Shown here: one piece after another, positions 25,800 to 36,925 of the stretch
How the letters are laid out: the number at the start of each line of letters is the position of its first letter
How positions within the stretch are numbered: the first letter of the stretch is position 1
From: Panicum virgatum
Lineage: Eukaryota > Streptophyta > Magnoliopsida > Poales > Poaceae
Direction of reading: 5' to 3'
Assembly: GCF_016808335.1 (NCBI RefSeq)
Contig: NC_053142.1
Span: 42,637,674 to 42,701,673 of the forward strand
Length of the DNA stretch: 64,000 nt
The notes under the pieces: model-generated
What the model saw: the letters and a program-made list of their open reading frames with translations, nothing else
Databases searched by the model: none
What the model was told of the DNA's origin: nothing
Position numbers and translations under genes: made by a program

Positions 25800-26928
25800 T
25801 GTCGTGGTGTGGCAAACCACAGCCGGGTGGCGGAATGCACCCGCCTAAGCCCAGAGGGTGAGTACTCGGGGGTTAGCTAGGATTAGTTCAACCTCGCTCA
25901 AGAACACGATGAACACAGCAGGTTTAGAGTGGTTCGGGCCGCCGGAGCGTAATACCCTTCGTCCACTATGTGTTGTATTGCCTTGCCTCGGGAGAGTCTG
26001 AGGATCTGTGTTCTAGCGGGCGTGCTCTCCCTTTTATATGTCCAAGGGGAGCACGTACACTGAACGGGGCCCCGACATGTGGACCCAGCGATGTATTATA
26101 AACTACACTTTGGCCTTCAATGCCTCAGATCCGGAGATCTTGTCGTCGGCTTCCGTGCGTAGCTTCTGACCAGGGATAGTCTTGAGATGTCCTGTCAGAG
26201 TAGAGTCTAGCATCTGCAGCCGCGCGTCGAGGTCATGATGAAGCACCGAACTGCTGACTCAGTCCACTGTAGCAGCGTGCACTTTTGCTCCAGTCAGTAG
26301 CTGGTCATCATGACTCGTCGCCCATGCGCACGGCGCGGAGTCTTTAATGCTTGTCTTGGTAACTGATGAGCCGCCTCGGTAACTGGCGATCCACAGTGTG
26401 GACTGACAAAGGCTGCCCCGTGCCCAGAGGGAGCTGAGCCGAGAGCTCACGGGGGTCCGGATAGGCACGTGGAGGTCCTGGACCCATCTGCGGGAGTCCG
26501 GATGGCACGTGGAGGTCCCGGACCCACCTGCGGGGGTCCGGGTCCGTGGCCACAGGTGCTGAGCATTTCCACCTCTGGGACATGTGGTGACACCGGACCC
26601 GTCCCCGAGCGGGAAGCGGGTCCGGGACCGTTGGTCCGATGAGATGGAGTCGGACCCCAGGGGTCCGGCTGCTCAGCTCCTTAGGGCGTAGTTACAGACA
26701 GTGGCGGAGGTAGGATGGGGGACAAGGGGGGCTGAATCAATGGAGTTGTTAATTTGTATGAAGATTTAATAATGATTTAATGTTTTTGCTACAGTATTTT
26801 AAGTGTGATTAGTTGCTTTAGGGGGGCTGGAGCCCCCCAGCCCCCCCTGTGCATCCGCCGCTGGTTACGGATAACTACGTGAGTCTTAATATAGTAGGAG
26901 TGGGTACCCCAGTTGCAGGGTACCGACA
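25800..26928 (-). repeat. right LTR (5' LTR of minus-oriented element)
   Basis: Begins TGTCGTGGTG and ends GGGTACCGACA, followed by the target copy CACCT. It is interrupted by a 165-bp MITE at 26699-26863. Without that insert and its 8-bp duplication the LTR is about 956 bp. Confidence 0.85.
26699..26863. mobile_element. hAT-like MITE nested in the right LTR
   Basis: The 165-bp insert has terminal inverted repeats CAGTGGCGGA and TCCGCCGCTG and is flanked by 8-bp direct copies GTTACAGA (26691-26698) and GTTACGGA (26864-26871). The left LTR shows the empty site (GTTACGGATAACTA). An 8-bp duplication with CAG-type ends is typical of the hAT superfamily. Confidence 0.8.
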
Positions 26929-26933
26929 CACCT

Positions 26934-27713
26934 CAATTCCTATTGTTCCTTTTGACGAAAGCGAACGACCACATGGTGGCTCCCGCCAAAGTCAAGGATA
27001 GAATCACATGTATTTACTATGACCTGCTTTGGTCCTAAACCCTAACAAGCTTCCAACAGTTGAGGTGACGTTAGACCGACGGGTACACACGTCTTTTTTT
27101 TTGAACGAACAACACCGAATGTGTTCTACTGGTATAGCAGAAAAATACAATGTTATGTTTCTAAGAGGTCATAACCAAGCAACACAAAGAAAAAGAAAAG
27201 CCACAAAAAACACCGGCGGGTTGGATTGGGCACACACACCCCTAGTCTTTTTGGTCCTTTTATTTTACCATCCAATGCCCCCAACCACCTTTCTCCCCAC
27301 TTTGTTCATTCATCTTCATTTTTAAGTCATTGGCTCTCTACTAAAGACAAGCAAGCAAACAAAAGTTGCACAATCGATGGTTGAGAAGAGTAGACGGAAC
27401 GGGACCCATACCCAACCCAACCTATCGTTCTCCACTGGAAGTTCATGGTCTGTGGCTGTAACTTGTGCCAAGGTTTTATCAGCAGCAAGATAGGTGGGTG
27501 ATGCAAGATCCTGCAGATAAAGATGTAGCAGAGTGTGTATATATGAGGTGACCTGGCTACACCTCAAGTCCTCAACCTAGCCGGAAACAACTACTCCGGG
27601 GCAGATAAAAGGGGGAGGTTGAGTGCTTGACCGGCCGTGCCGTCTCTCTTTCTAGTTGCCTCCTCTGCAGCCAACAAAGACCCTGCTTCCCAGAGGCCGG
27701 AGTGGAAACGATC
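26934..27713. other. intergenic and 5' flank of small plant gene
   Basis: No coding signal. 27200-27330 contains A-rich and pyrimidine-rich stretches. 27590-27713 is likely promoter/5' UTR of the next gene; an in-frame ATG at 27627 opens a less plausible Ser/Cys-rich leader. Confidence 0.35.
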
Positions 27714-30700
27714 ATGGCGGCAGTCCCGGTTTACAGCATCACAAGGGCCGAGATCGACGAGTTCTGGAGGAGGAAGGAGGTGGAGGCTGAGGAGCGCCGC
27801 CTCGCTGCCGAGAAGGAAGCTGCAAGAATCATGGCCAAGACACTCAAGGTCAGTCCTTGCAGTTGACCAACGAACTGTATCTTTGCGTTATACAGCAGTA
27901 CAGCCTACTTATTAGATTTCAGCATCATGTCTAACATGTTAGAAAAATCATAGGAGGCAGCCAAAAAAGATGTGATGCATCTTACCATGATCATGCTTTT
28001 CAAGTCTTGTTAAGACTTACGATCATGTTTTTCAACTCTTGTACTGTTATGATCGCGTGACTTGGTGAACCGATTATTTGAAAGCAGATGGAAGACTATG
28101 CGCTCTTTGAACAAATGATGAGGGAGATTCTCGAGGGGAACACAGGAGATGGGGCAACAGCATCCATGGTCCCAGCTGCCACTGGTGGCACTGAGGCACG
28201 GATCATTGGCATCAAACACTGGTAAACTCTTCGCAGGATCATATGCCACCCAATCTCTCTCTTTTTGAACGAAAGCTATCTTTTCTTTATGCTGCTTTCT
28301 GTAGTTGTGCTGTCGGTGGTGCGCACCTGTGACAGAACCGCTAAATTAAAACTCTAATTGAATGTAATGACCGTCATTTGAACACATCGGGCTCATTAGC
28401 TTAACGGCTTAATTTTGCGATCCTTTCTCAACCCACGTCCCGATCGAAACATCACCGATAGTCCCACGCGAAGGTGGGCGCATATGGTACAAGCACGACA
28501 CATATTTGAAAATACGACAAAAATACATAATACTTTAAATTTTACAAACCAAGTACGAATAAAAACATAATTTACCAACTTTGCATTACTGAAACTGGGT
28601 TCGACTAGAGGAAAGGGGGCCTACGACTAACAAAAGTGTGCCCTAGGGAGATCCCTAACTAGACGTCTGGCTCCACAACCTCCCATCCCTCTGCATCCCG
28701 GCGGATGAACTTGGCGCAGCAGGGACAGAAGTCTACGTCTGCGTGTCCTGAAATAATTGTGGCAATAAACCCTGAGTATACTAATACTCAGCAAGGCTTA
28801 CCCGACCAGTGGGTATAACTTAGCCCACATACCTAGACATGCAAGGCTTTTGGCTGGTGATTATTTTGCAGAAAACAGCAACTAAAGTTATCCCTCACTT
28901 TCCTTGTTTTAGCCCAAATTCTATATAAATTAACATAGTCTAATATTTGCATAACCAAATCTAGAGCAAACATAATGTAACAATAAATGATATTCCCTCC
29001 GTCCGGGAAAGAATGCAAGTCTAGCTTCTCTCACGCAGACCAAGAAACAAGTAAAAAGACCAATATACCCCTAGTACTAGTACAAACAAACCAATTAAAT
29101 ATTGTTCTCCTCCACACAACAGTACTGTATACATCAATATTTTAATGGAGACGAGAGGGTTTCTCCAAACAACAGGTCACTGTATACATCAATATTCAAA
29201 TGGAGAAGGGAGGGCTCAAGCGCCAGATGACTAAAAGAAGTTACTGGAAAGCTCTACAGCTAACTTCACAGCCTACAGAATGCAATTTGAAATCCCGCCA
29301 TTTCCCTCTCTTCTTTGGCCTATAAAAGGCTGCTAGCTATAGGTTCAACGTCATTTTCATCCATTCAGCATCCATGGCTTTAGATCTCAACAAATCACCA
29401 CCACATGATGAAGAGCTTTTACCAGACCTCAACAATCCAGTTGATGATGAAGAGCTTTTGCAAGAGGATCATGATCTTGATGGAGCTGAGTTTGCTGGCA
29501 GGCAACAACTCATCAGTCCAGGTAAGTCATGACTCAAACTCTCTCTTAACTGATGAATACTGTACAATATGATTTTGACATGAACAATTCCTCCAACTTC
29601 ATTACCTTAACCTCTGGACTTCTGCTATTGATGAACATAAACCAGTTAAAGGTGGAGAGGCCTTACCAGATCTCAATGAGCGGCCTGCAAATGTGGAAGA
29701 ATTTTATCGAATCCAAGAGGCACAAGGAATCAGCTTAGGTAATGAGTTGTCACTACAACAGTATATATTGGACATCGTTCAACATAATTTTTTTTACTGT
29801 ACCTGTAAACATAACAGCCAACATAATTTGTAGGCAATGATGGTTACTTCGAGGCCCCGGAGCAGGAGCTGCATGAGTATGGCACACATGTTGCGGATGT
29901 AGAGATCGTATTTGACGAAGAGGAGTTGGAGGATTCACCCAACGAAGAAGATGAACATGCAAATGGAAGTGCTAGAACTCGGTCAAAAGATCTTAGTGCC
30001 ACTCAAAGACAACAGATATACGAAGCTTTGCTAGTGAGAAGTAACCATGGAAAACTAAGGAGAAACGCTACAAAAATAGTTGCTGAATTGTTCAATGTCA
30101 ACCGTCATGCAGTATGGCGTATTTGGCGACGAGTGAAGCAATGCCGTGCAAATGGATTACCAGTTGATATTAGCTCAAGAAAGCCTAAGAATAGTGGCCG
30201 TAAAAAGGTTGAGGTGGATCTGTCCCACATAGCAGCAATTCCTTTATGCAAAAGGAATACCATAAGGTCTTTAGCTAAAGCTGCAGGTATAAAAAAATCG
30301 ACAATGCATCAGCTGTTCAAAGATGGGTTACTAAGACGGCACTCGAACACATTAAAGCCTTATTTGAAGGAAGAAAATAAAAAACAAAGGTTGAGGTGGT
30401 GTCTTTCTATGTTAGATCAGCGCACATTACAAACTGAACCAAAGTTTATTGACATGGAAAACATCATCCACCTAGATGAGAAGTGGTACAATGGCACAAA
30501 GAAGGATAACACTTACTACCTGCTTGCACAAGAGGAGGATCCATATAGGACTGTCCACAACACAAATTGCATTCATAAGGTGATGTTCTTAACTGCAGTA
30601 ACCAAGCCTAGGTATGATAATGCAGGCAACTGCACATTTGATGGAAAGATAGGCATATGGCCTTTTGTCCGAAAGGTAGCATATCCAAAATGCTTCATTT

Positions 30701-33700
30701 CGCAGATTTAGTTTATGTTATTCAGATTTCAAGCTAACATGTCTATCATTACTTGTAGGAACCAGCACAAAGGAGAAGTGGTAACAGAGCAAGGGGCACA
30801 CTAGTCACCAAGACAATGAAGGTTGACAGAGATACAATACGGTCCTATATGATCAGTAAAGTGCTGCCTGCTATTGTTGCTTGTTGGCCAAAAGAAGATG
30901 CAGGGAAAACAATTTGGATTCAGCAGGACAATGCACGAACTCATGTTCTAGTTAATGATGAACAATTTGCACGTGCAGTAGCCCAAACCGGGCTTGACAT
31001 CCGCCTCATGAACCAACCTGCTAATTCCCCTGATATGAATGTTCTAGACCTCGGGTTTTTTGCTTCTCTTCAGTCGTTCACATATACGACAACCTCTACA
31101 AATATAGATGAGTTAATTGCAAATGTTGAGAAAGCATATTGGGACTATGATGCATCCAATCTCAGAAATGTTTTCCTCACACTACAGGGTTGCTTGATTG
31201 AGATTATGAAGGCTGGTGGAGGGAACAAGTACAAGATTCCTCACATGAACAAAGAAAGGTTGGAGGCCATGGGCAGTCTTCCTAAGAGCTTAAATTGTGA
31301 CCTTCAACTTATTGAGAGTGTGAAGGAGTCCCTGGGTGTCTAATTGCATTGGGTGCTACCGGTTTAGAACACCACTCAATGTATGTATATGAACGTACAT
31401 GTACATGTGTATATATGTGTGTATATGAACATAGTTTTCTCACTGTATGGTACTATGATGCTCCATGTACTGCTAATGTGATGCATCTTACCAACAAACC
31501 ATAAATCACTCATCGTCTGTGTCCCAATTGACTTATTCATTCAACATGAGCACTTCATTATTCCATATAAGCAATACAACATCCTACAGAAGCACTACAT
31601 TATGAAACATAAGCACTGCATCGTCCTAGTAATGTACAGAAGAAATGCATCATCCTAGTGTGCGACAGAAGTACTGCACCGTCCCACATAAACAGTTCAT
31701 CATCCCACAAAAGCACTACTTCATCCCGCACAACAAACCATCATCCCACATGAACACATAGCAAAAGTACTACTCCTAGTTGCATTTGAAGAAGGCGGGC
31801 ACCATAACCTTGTAAAAGCTGATGAAGACGTTATGGTACACTGGATCGATGCCAGCAAACACCTTGTCCAAGCGCGCCTGCACCTCCGGGGGGAGCTCCA
31901 CGCCCGGAGCCCCCTCCATCCCTGGAGCCTTGTTCGCGGTCACCTCCATGCCCGCAGCTCCCTCCGCATCCACCTTCATGCCCGTAGCCCCCTCCGAGGC
32001 CACGTCCTCCATGGCATCTTCGTCCTCCGAGTCGGGGGCGAAAACCTCACCCTGGCTGTTGATGTGGAAGCCAGCACGTCCGATTCGCCATCCGCGCACA
32101 ACAATCCAGCCTCCTTCCCCTTCTAATCGACCTCCGTGCCCATCAATCTGGTCTCCGTGCACGGCCAGCTTCCTATCGCCGCTGCGTCCTAGCTCGTTGC
32201 CTCCATGGATGTGCTGGTGGAACTGGCGGCTCCCAAGGCCGCCCGCAACCCCGCCTCCGGAGATCCAGCCCCGGCCGTGTCCAGCCATGGGGACGTAGGA
32301 TTAGATCAAATCAGGAAGCTAGCTATCGGATTGGGAAGAGATGAAAAATTAGATGGGCAAAAATATGAGAAGGCAGGTAGGCACGGAGGGGATTTATTTG
32401 GACGGATGGGCGGATGCCGTGGTCCCTAGCCGCTTCGGTCGTTTGTCGCTGCAGATTTTTTTGTCGATGTTTTTCTCTCTCCGCACTTCCGTAGGCAGCA
32501 GGCCTTTGGTTCTCGAGTATTCTGACCGTACATGATTTTTTTTACTGAATGGTTGATCCCACACTAGTTGTTGTACCTATAGTTGCATGTTTTCATGGAC
32601 AAATTTCAAATCCTACAATTGCGTGTTTTCCCGGACGGAGGGAGTATCAAAGTTCATCAATATGGGTATAACCGTTTTTCTCCAAAACAATACTACGCTG
32701 CGACGCAGTGACCAAGGTGCTCATATCCGAGAGCGACTGACGGCGAATCGATTCGGTTTAACCTTGCAAGGTGGACCTAACCAACACGGCACGTATTTGC
32801 CCCGTCGGACTATACATGCCAACCATTCCTCTCCCCGCCTCGAACTACAGGAACCAGCCCAACGACATATGGTCAGTCGAGCTCAACGTGAGACCACCAA
32901 AAGTAAACAATGCATCCCCATTTCTCCGCGACTACTCGATTACCCCAGGAGTTGGGTGCGGGTTCCTGTACTTTCGAAGCAAGGCAGTACTCGGCTTACC
33001 GGTTTCGACTACCTCCTACTCCCGGTATGCGGTTAGTACAGTTCAAACATGATCAGCAGGGCCAACAACGGCTCGGTCCTTAACCGACACAGGCGGAACT
33101 ACACTTCTCCTGCCCGGTCTCAAGTTCTAATCTTTCTTTCATTTCAAGACTTCCACCCAAAAATTAGTAACTCATATCTGGCAACATAAAAATATCATAT
33201 ATCTCGCGAGTAACCAAGAATTACTCGTCTTCTACTGAACCCTATCTAGCATAGCATTTCTACCGTCCTATACATACTAGTACAACTCAAGGACGCCTAG
33301 GGTTCATGCAACTATGGTTTCAAACAACTCCTAAACGTAATGCATAAGCAATAAATACATATATATATGTGTCATAATTTAAAATTAATAGGATGTGCAC
33401 AGGGACTTGCCTTCGGGCTGCTGCACTGAACTGGGGTCAGACGGGCCTTGGGCCGGGTGCTCACAACTCTCCTCTTGGGCTTGCGTCGGCTGCTCCTGCA
33501 GTGCCGCGATCACCTCAAATACGGCGCCCTCAGCTGCGGATGCTACATGTATGCATATGAAATAAATGAGTGCAGCCCAAAGATGTAACTATTTTACTTT
33601 AACTGAAATATCCTGCGGACTGTCCGCGCCCAAGTGGCGGACCGTCCGCCGTACTATTCTACCGACCCACCAGAGACAACAACGTCTCTGGAACAACTCC

Positions 33701-35117
33701 TAATTCTACCTGCGGACTGTCCGGCCCCCCTTGGCGAACCGTCCGCAGTTCACGTATTCAATCCACCAGAGACGTCAACGTCTCTGGACAAAATCCTAGA
33801 CTCTACTGCGGACTGTCCGCGCCCAAGTGGCGGACCGTCCGCAGTTCAATCCTGCAAACCCCCACCAGAGACATCGTCTCTGGACAAACTTCAAGTTTCA
33901 ACGGCGAACCGTCCGCTCCCCTATAGCGGACTGTCCGCAGCCAACTTTGCTAAACTACTAGAGACAACATCGTCTCTGGACGAAAACTATTTGACCGGCG
34001 GACTGTCCGCACCTCCCAGGCGAACCGTCCGCGATACCTAGCTTCTGACCCTCGCCACAGGCGGCAGTAAGTGCGGCGGCGATGGCGGCGGCTGTTCTCC
34101 GACGCCGGCGACGCACCACGGAAGGGGAAAAAGACCGGGAAGCACAAGGAACTCACCACGAATCCATTCCCGTGGTCGGTTCAAGTGGAGGACGACCGGA
34201 GAGGCGGATCGGCGGTGGAGCAAGCTTCAAGCACCTCCAATGGTGACCGGTGGGGGTTGGGCGATTCCGGCCGGGGAGAAGCCGAACTGGGGGTTTGGGA
34301 AAGTGGAGGAGGTGCCGAGGAAGGTTCCCGCACGAGGAATCGAGGTTTGGTGGCCGGAGGAGGGAGATCGATGGAAAAGGCACGACGACGGCGCGAGCGC
34401 TCGGCTCCGCTCGGCTCTGGACGAAGTGAGGAGGAAGAGAGAAATGACGAGTGGGTCCCACATCCATCCAGATAAATATCTGGGCGATGCCTGGCGGACT
34501 GTCTGCCGGCCCCAAGCGAACTGTCCGCGAGGCAGGTGTTACAGCACCTTTCTAAATGCCAAGGTCCATCACCCTTTAGAAGTTGATGAGTGGCCCAGTG
34601 TGTGGATAACAATCTGTATTCCACTCCATCCAATTCCTTAGTTGGATTCCCTGTCACAATGGACCAATGGTTTTGAGCAATATGCTATCAAAAATATGAG
34701 AAATATATGCTAATTCACTAGACTAAGGAACCAAGAGTCAATACAATATGTAGATCGTACATTGGTATATTTGTTACAAAAATGTTTCTGATGATGCATT
34801 ACCAACATGGTTATTTTCATACTACGTGTATAACAACAAATTTGTAACACGGTTCCATACTTATATTCTGGTGCTTCCGTCCTAGGAGAAGAATCTTAAA
34901 TATCCAAATGCATATGGCATATGACAGGCCACCTTCTTCTCCCACTGGGTGCAGGTGGACAAGAAGTACTTATGCTTATCTGAATGCACCCGCACTATCC
35001 ATGGATGAGATGGGTGGAAGCAAGCATGCTATCACACATGTTCCGCAGGAAAGATGCACCATGTTCTTCTCATCAACTCCATGCCAGCCATATTCTACTG
35101 CTTTTGCGATCTTTTAG
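27714..35117 (+). CDS. small plant protein of unknown function, split by a 6.7-kb transposon-filled intron
   Basis: Exon 1 (27714-27848) encodes MAAVPVYSITRAEIDEFWRR and a charged, probably helical segment rich in Glu/Arg/Ala. Exon 2 (28088-28221) continues MEDYALFEQMMREILEG... to IIGIKH. The obvious end is TGG TAA at 28220-28225, but TG|GTAAAC is also a good donor. An acceptor at 34954 (GTGCAG) opens exon 3 (34955-35117), restoring the Trp codon and adding WTRSTYAYLNAPALSMDE... to a TAG stop. The three exons total 432 bases, giving 143 residues. The 'WWTRS.YAYLN.PAL' phrase looks like a conserved plant sequence and would be odd by chance. I do not recognise a function. The two-exon alternative gives 90 residues. 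The intervening 6733 bases contain at least two nested transposons. Confidence 0.6.
29321..29327 (+). promoter_or_regulatory. TATA box of mariner transposase
   Basis: TATAAAA, 47 bases upstream of the transposase ATG at 29374 and within the element, so the element brings its own promoter. Confidence 0.65.
29374..31343 (+). CDS. mariner-like transposase (plant DD39D type)
   Basis: Exons 29374-29521, 29646-29738, 29834-30675 and 30759-31343 join in frame to 555 residues with no stop or frameshift. The acidic N-terminus carries repeated LPDLN phrases. A helix-turn-helix DNA-binding region follows (SATQRQQIYEALL ... TKIVAELFNVNRHAVWRIW, then a second, SLAKAAGIKKSTMHQLF). The catalytic DDE/D domain has HLDEKWYN (Asp about 295), QQDNARTH (Asp about 418) and NSPDMNVLDLGFF (Asp about 458). 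The spacing between the last two is 39 residues, the plant MLE signature. It would cut and paste elements with matching CTCCCTCCGTCC ends at TA sites in the nucleus. Intron 1's acceptor has two in-frame choices (29645 or 29651). All catalytic Asp are present, so the protein could be active. Confidence 0.88.
31776..32288 (-). CDS. antisense ORF inside the mariner element, unknown function
   Basis: A 170-residue ORF lies opposite to the transposase in the right part of the element. The N-terminal half is Gly/His/Arg-rich (HGRGWISGGG). The middle is acidic (PDSEDEDAMEDVASEG) with four repeats of the form (G)M(K/E)V.A(E/N). The C-terminus (LPPEVQARLDKVFAGIDPVYHNVFISFYKVMVPAF) looks like a real amphipathic helical segment. 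GC content and codon use differ from the transposase. It could be a captured host fragment, a second element-encoded protein, or a chance ORF in GC-rich DNA. No family is recognised. Confidence 0.4.
   Translation of the reverse strand: MAGHGRGWISGGGVAGGLGSRQFHQHIHGGNELGRSGDRKLAVHGDQIDGHGGRLEGEGGWIVVRGWRIGRAGFHINSQGEVFAPDSEDEDAMEDVASEGATGMKVDAEGAAGMEVTANKAPGMEGAPGVELPPEVQARLDKVFAGIDPVYHNVFISFYKVMVPAFFKCN
33612..34040. repeat. alternating hairpin modules (GCGGAC-GTCCGC and CCAGAGAC-GTCTCTGG)
   Basis: The near-palindrome GCGGAC(T/C)GTCCGC, or its GCGAACCGTCCGC form, recurs eight or more times (for example 33613, 33640, 33712, 33808, 33829, 33998). A second inverted repeat alternates with it: (CC)AGAGACAACAACGTCTCTGGA at about 33669, 33768, 33868 and 33959. 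Module spacing is roughly 90-100 bases. Further GCGGACTGT and GCGAACTGTCCGCG copies lie at 34494-34530. It is a structured tandem repeat within a probable transposon. Confidence 0.85.
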
Positions 35118-36710
35118 GTGTTCATGCCAAGGATAAGCTGGGACATTGGGAAATCAGGAAATACAGATGTGATTCATGCGTCAGTACTTTGGGTCGCATA
35201 TGCTGCACCACATTGTTTCTCATTTGGTATTGTATATCTTCCCGTACTGCTTACTAAACCAAGTAATAAATATAGATAACCATGTTGCTTCATGTACAAA
35301 GCAAGACACTAATGAGAATTTGTCAACACATTGCCTGGTGCTACGTTCTATCATCTGAAATTCTGAATCCTTGGCTGCTTGAAGTATGTATGGTTGCAAC
35401 ATTGCTTCTATTCAAGTTTCAAAGTATATACGTGTTTGAAATCCACAAAAAAGTGATTACTCAGTCCTCCTGTGTATTCTCAAAAATTAGTGCTAACAAG
35501 TTTGATAAGTTCAACAAGTTCGTGAACCTGAGGGAACAATAATAATAAAAAAAAGAAATAGAGTTAATGCATGTACGCTAACATGCACTTGCCAATTATT
35601 CTGTTGCATTTTTTTCTTAAAGAAAAAGATAAACTAGCAGAAGTGGATATTCATATATCTGCAAGCAAGGACATTTCTTCACGTTAGCAACATCCTAAAT
35701 TAATATGCAGCTATTGAGCAAGTTAGGTACATGGTACAAGAAGTCAATGAAACGTCATATTTTTAATCTGCTTGTTATATCAAATTTCCCAACACAACCT
35801 CTCCCTTTGTTTCTTGCAGTGCCCCTATCTATCCAAGACAGCATTTAAAATTTGGAAGAGTCAGAAAGCACTCTATCTATCCAAGACAACATATTTTATA
35901 AAAAAATAGATAAAGGAAAACCAGCCTCTGTTTCCATCTGGTGGATATATACAGCCATGGGTTACAAAGAGTTGTTAGCATCTACAACTCAAATGAGGGA
36001 CTCAAAACACAAGAAAGAAAATTAGAAAGATACTAAAAGCAAGCAGTCTGCCTAGCTACAGACTGCAGGAAAATCACAATCAAATTTCATTCGGATGAAA
36101 AGTAATCTCTAGCACAAAACATAACTGGCCTTAAATTTTTTGGATTTGTTCCTCATACTTGATCTGGTTTGCCCAGGCTAGCTAATGAATGAGTCGATTA
36201 AACAACCGTAACTACCAGTCGGTCAATTGATTGTCCCAAAAGACATCGAAATGGTACAAGCAAAGGCAAACGATGAAAACCTAGAAGACGGGGAGTTCAC
36301 TTTACTCTGCAGCCAGCCCCAACCAAAAACCCCTCGCGACAGCTGAAAAGGATCGTTCCACCGGAGCTTCACGGGGAACGCAAAATTGTGCAGAGAAAAA
36401 TAAAGGGAACGCAAAATTGAGAAGAGAGAAAAAAAAAAGAGGCGGCGATCCGGACAGCAAACCTAGCTGCGGTTTGCAGAGATCGCCCCTCCGAACGAGT
36501 GGATGCGCGGCGCGTAGCCCTCGATTCCGGCGACCCGGCGGCTCGGCTCCGTGCGTTACGGCGTCCCTTTCGCGGTCGGCGGCTATGGGGAATTTCGCGT
36601 CAGGCCGGCAGCCGAACGTTTTGCGTCCATGGGCTCGGCCGTAGTAGTTTGGGCCTGTAGGCCGAGGTTGTCCAAGCGCAACGAAGAAGCTCCAGGCTTA
36701 TTTCCCGGGG
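35118..36710. other. 3' flank of small plant gene and intergenic DNA
   Basis: 35118-36400 is AT-rich with no ORF of interest. 36430-36660 is a GC-rich patch with short open frames on both strands, possibly an exon or promoter fragment, but no product is recognised. 36711-36719 is the left target-site copy of the following MULE. Confidence 0.4.
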
Positions 36711-36719
36711 CATTGTGGC

Positions 36720-36925
36720 GCGGTTTTTTCTTTTTTATATTTAAAAAAAATTAAAATTTCAAAAATATATGTCCGTTTTGAAATATTTCAAAAATATACC
36801 CTGGTCGCCCTCCTATAGGGCGACAGGCCCAAAGTGTAATTTTTTTCTTCAAATTTGCAACGAAGTCCCTGGAGAAAAAAAAAAGGCCCTGCCGCCCCCC
36901 AACGGGCGACAGGGGCCTGTCGCCC
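36720..36925. repeat. left terminal inverted repeat of MULE
   Basis: Pairs with 43471-43674. The outer 90 bases are AT-rich; the inner part holds several GGGCGACAGG / CCTGTCGCCC palindrome arms. Related palindromic arms continue beyond it to 37040. Confidence 0.9.

Larger units (their letters stand above)
23223..26928 (-). mobile_element. non-autonomous LTR retroelement (LARD-like)
   Basis: Two long direct repeats (23223-24325 and 25800-26928) flank about 1.47 kb and are bounded by the 5-bp duplication CACCT (23218-23222, 26929-26933). LTR ends are TGTCG...CGACA; the left copy has lost its first TG. Inside the right LTR edge, minus strand, is a primer-binding-like TGGCGCGCCAGGTAGGGG (25780-25797), so transcription runs on the minus strand with the right LTR as 5' LTR. 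A purine-rich tract lies next to the left LTR. There is only a gag-start-like ORF and no pol, so it depends on another element. LTRs differ by substitutions and a ~120-bp segment present only in the left copy (about 23851-23975). Confidence 0.8.
28993..32644 (+). mobile_element. complete mariner-like element (MLE), potentially autonomous
   Basis: The element is 3652 bp, bounded by TA dinucleotides (28991-28992, 32645-32646). Its ends are near-perfect inverted repeats: TTCCCTCCGTCCGGGAAA on the left and, read inverted, CTCCCTCCGTCCGGGAAA on the right. It holds an uninterrupted four-exon transposase gene with its own TATA box, and an antisense ORF near the right end. A direct repeat ACTGTATACATCAATATT occurs at 29124 and 29179 in the left subterminal region, a possible transposase-binding repeat. 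This is the plant MLE layout related to Stowaway MITEs. Confidence 0.9.
28330..34560. mobile_element. probable outer transposon hosting the mariner element
   Basis: Boundaries are approximate. Sequence on both sides of the mariner insert (28330-28990 and 32650-34560) looks repetitive: CCCTGAGTATACTAATACTCAGCAAGG (28770-28796) is a phrase I associate with abundant grass repeats, and the right part carries hairpin modules. The left edge reads CACCTGTGACAGAACCG and the right edge contains CGAGGCAGGTGTTACAGCACC, a weak inverted resemblance (CTGTGACA versus CTGTAACA). No transposase or pol was found, so class is unknown. Confidence 0.35.

Noticed and set aside
28220..28225. TGG TAA as the natural end of the small plant gene
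   Set aside because: Kept only as an alternative; the donor TG|GTAAAC and a matching downstream exon with in-frame continuation make a three-exon model more likely.
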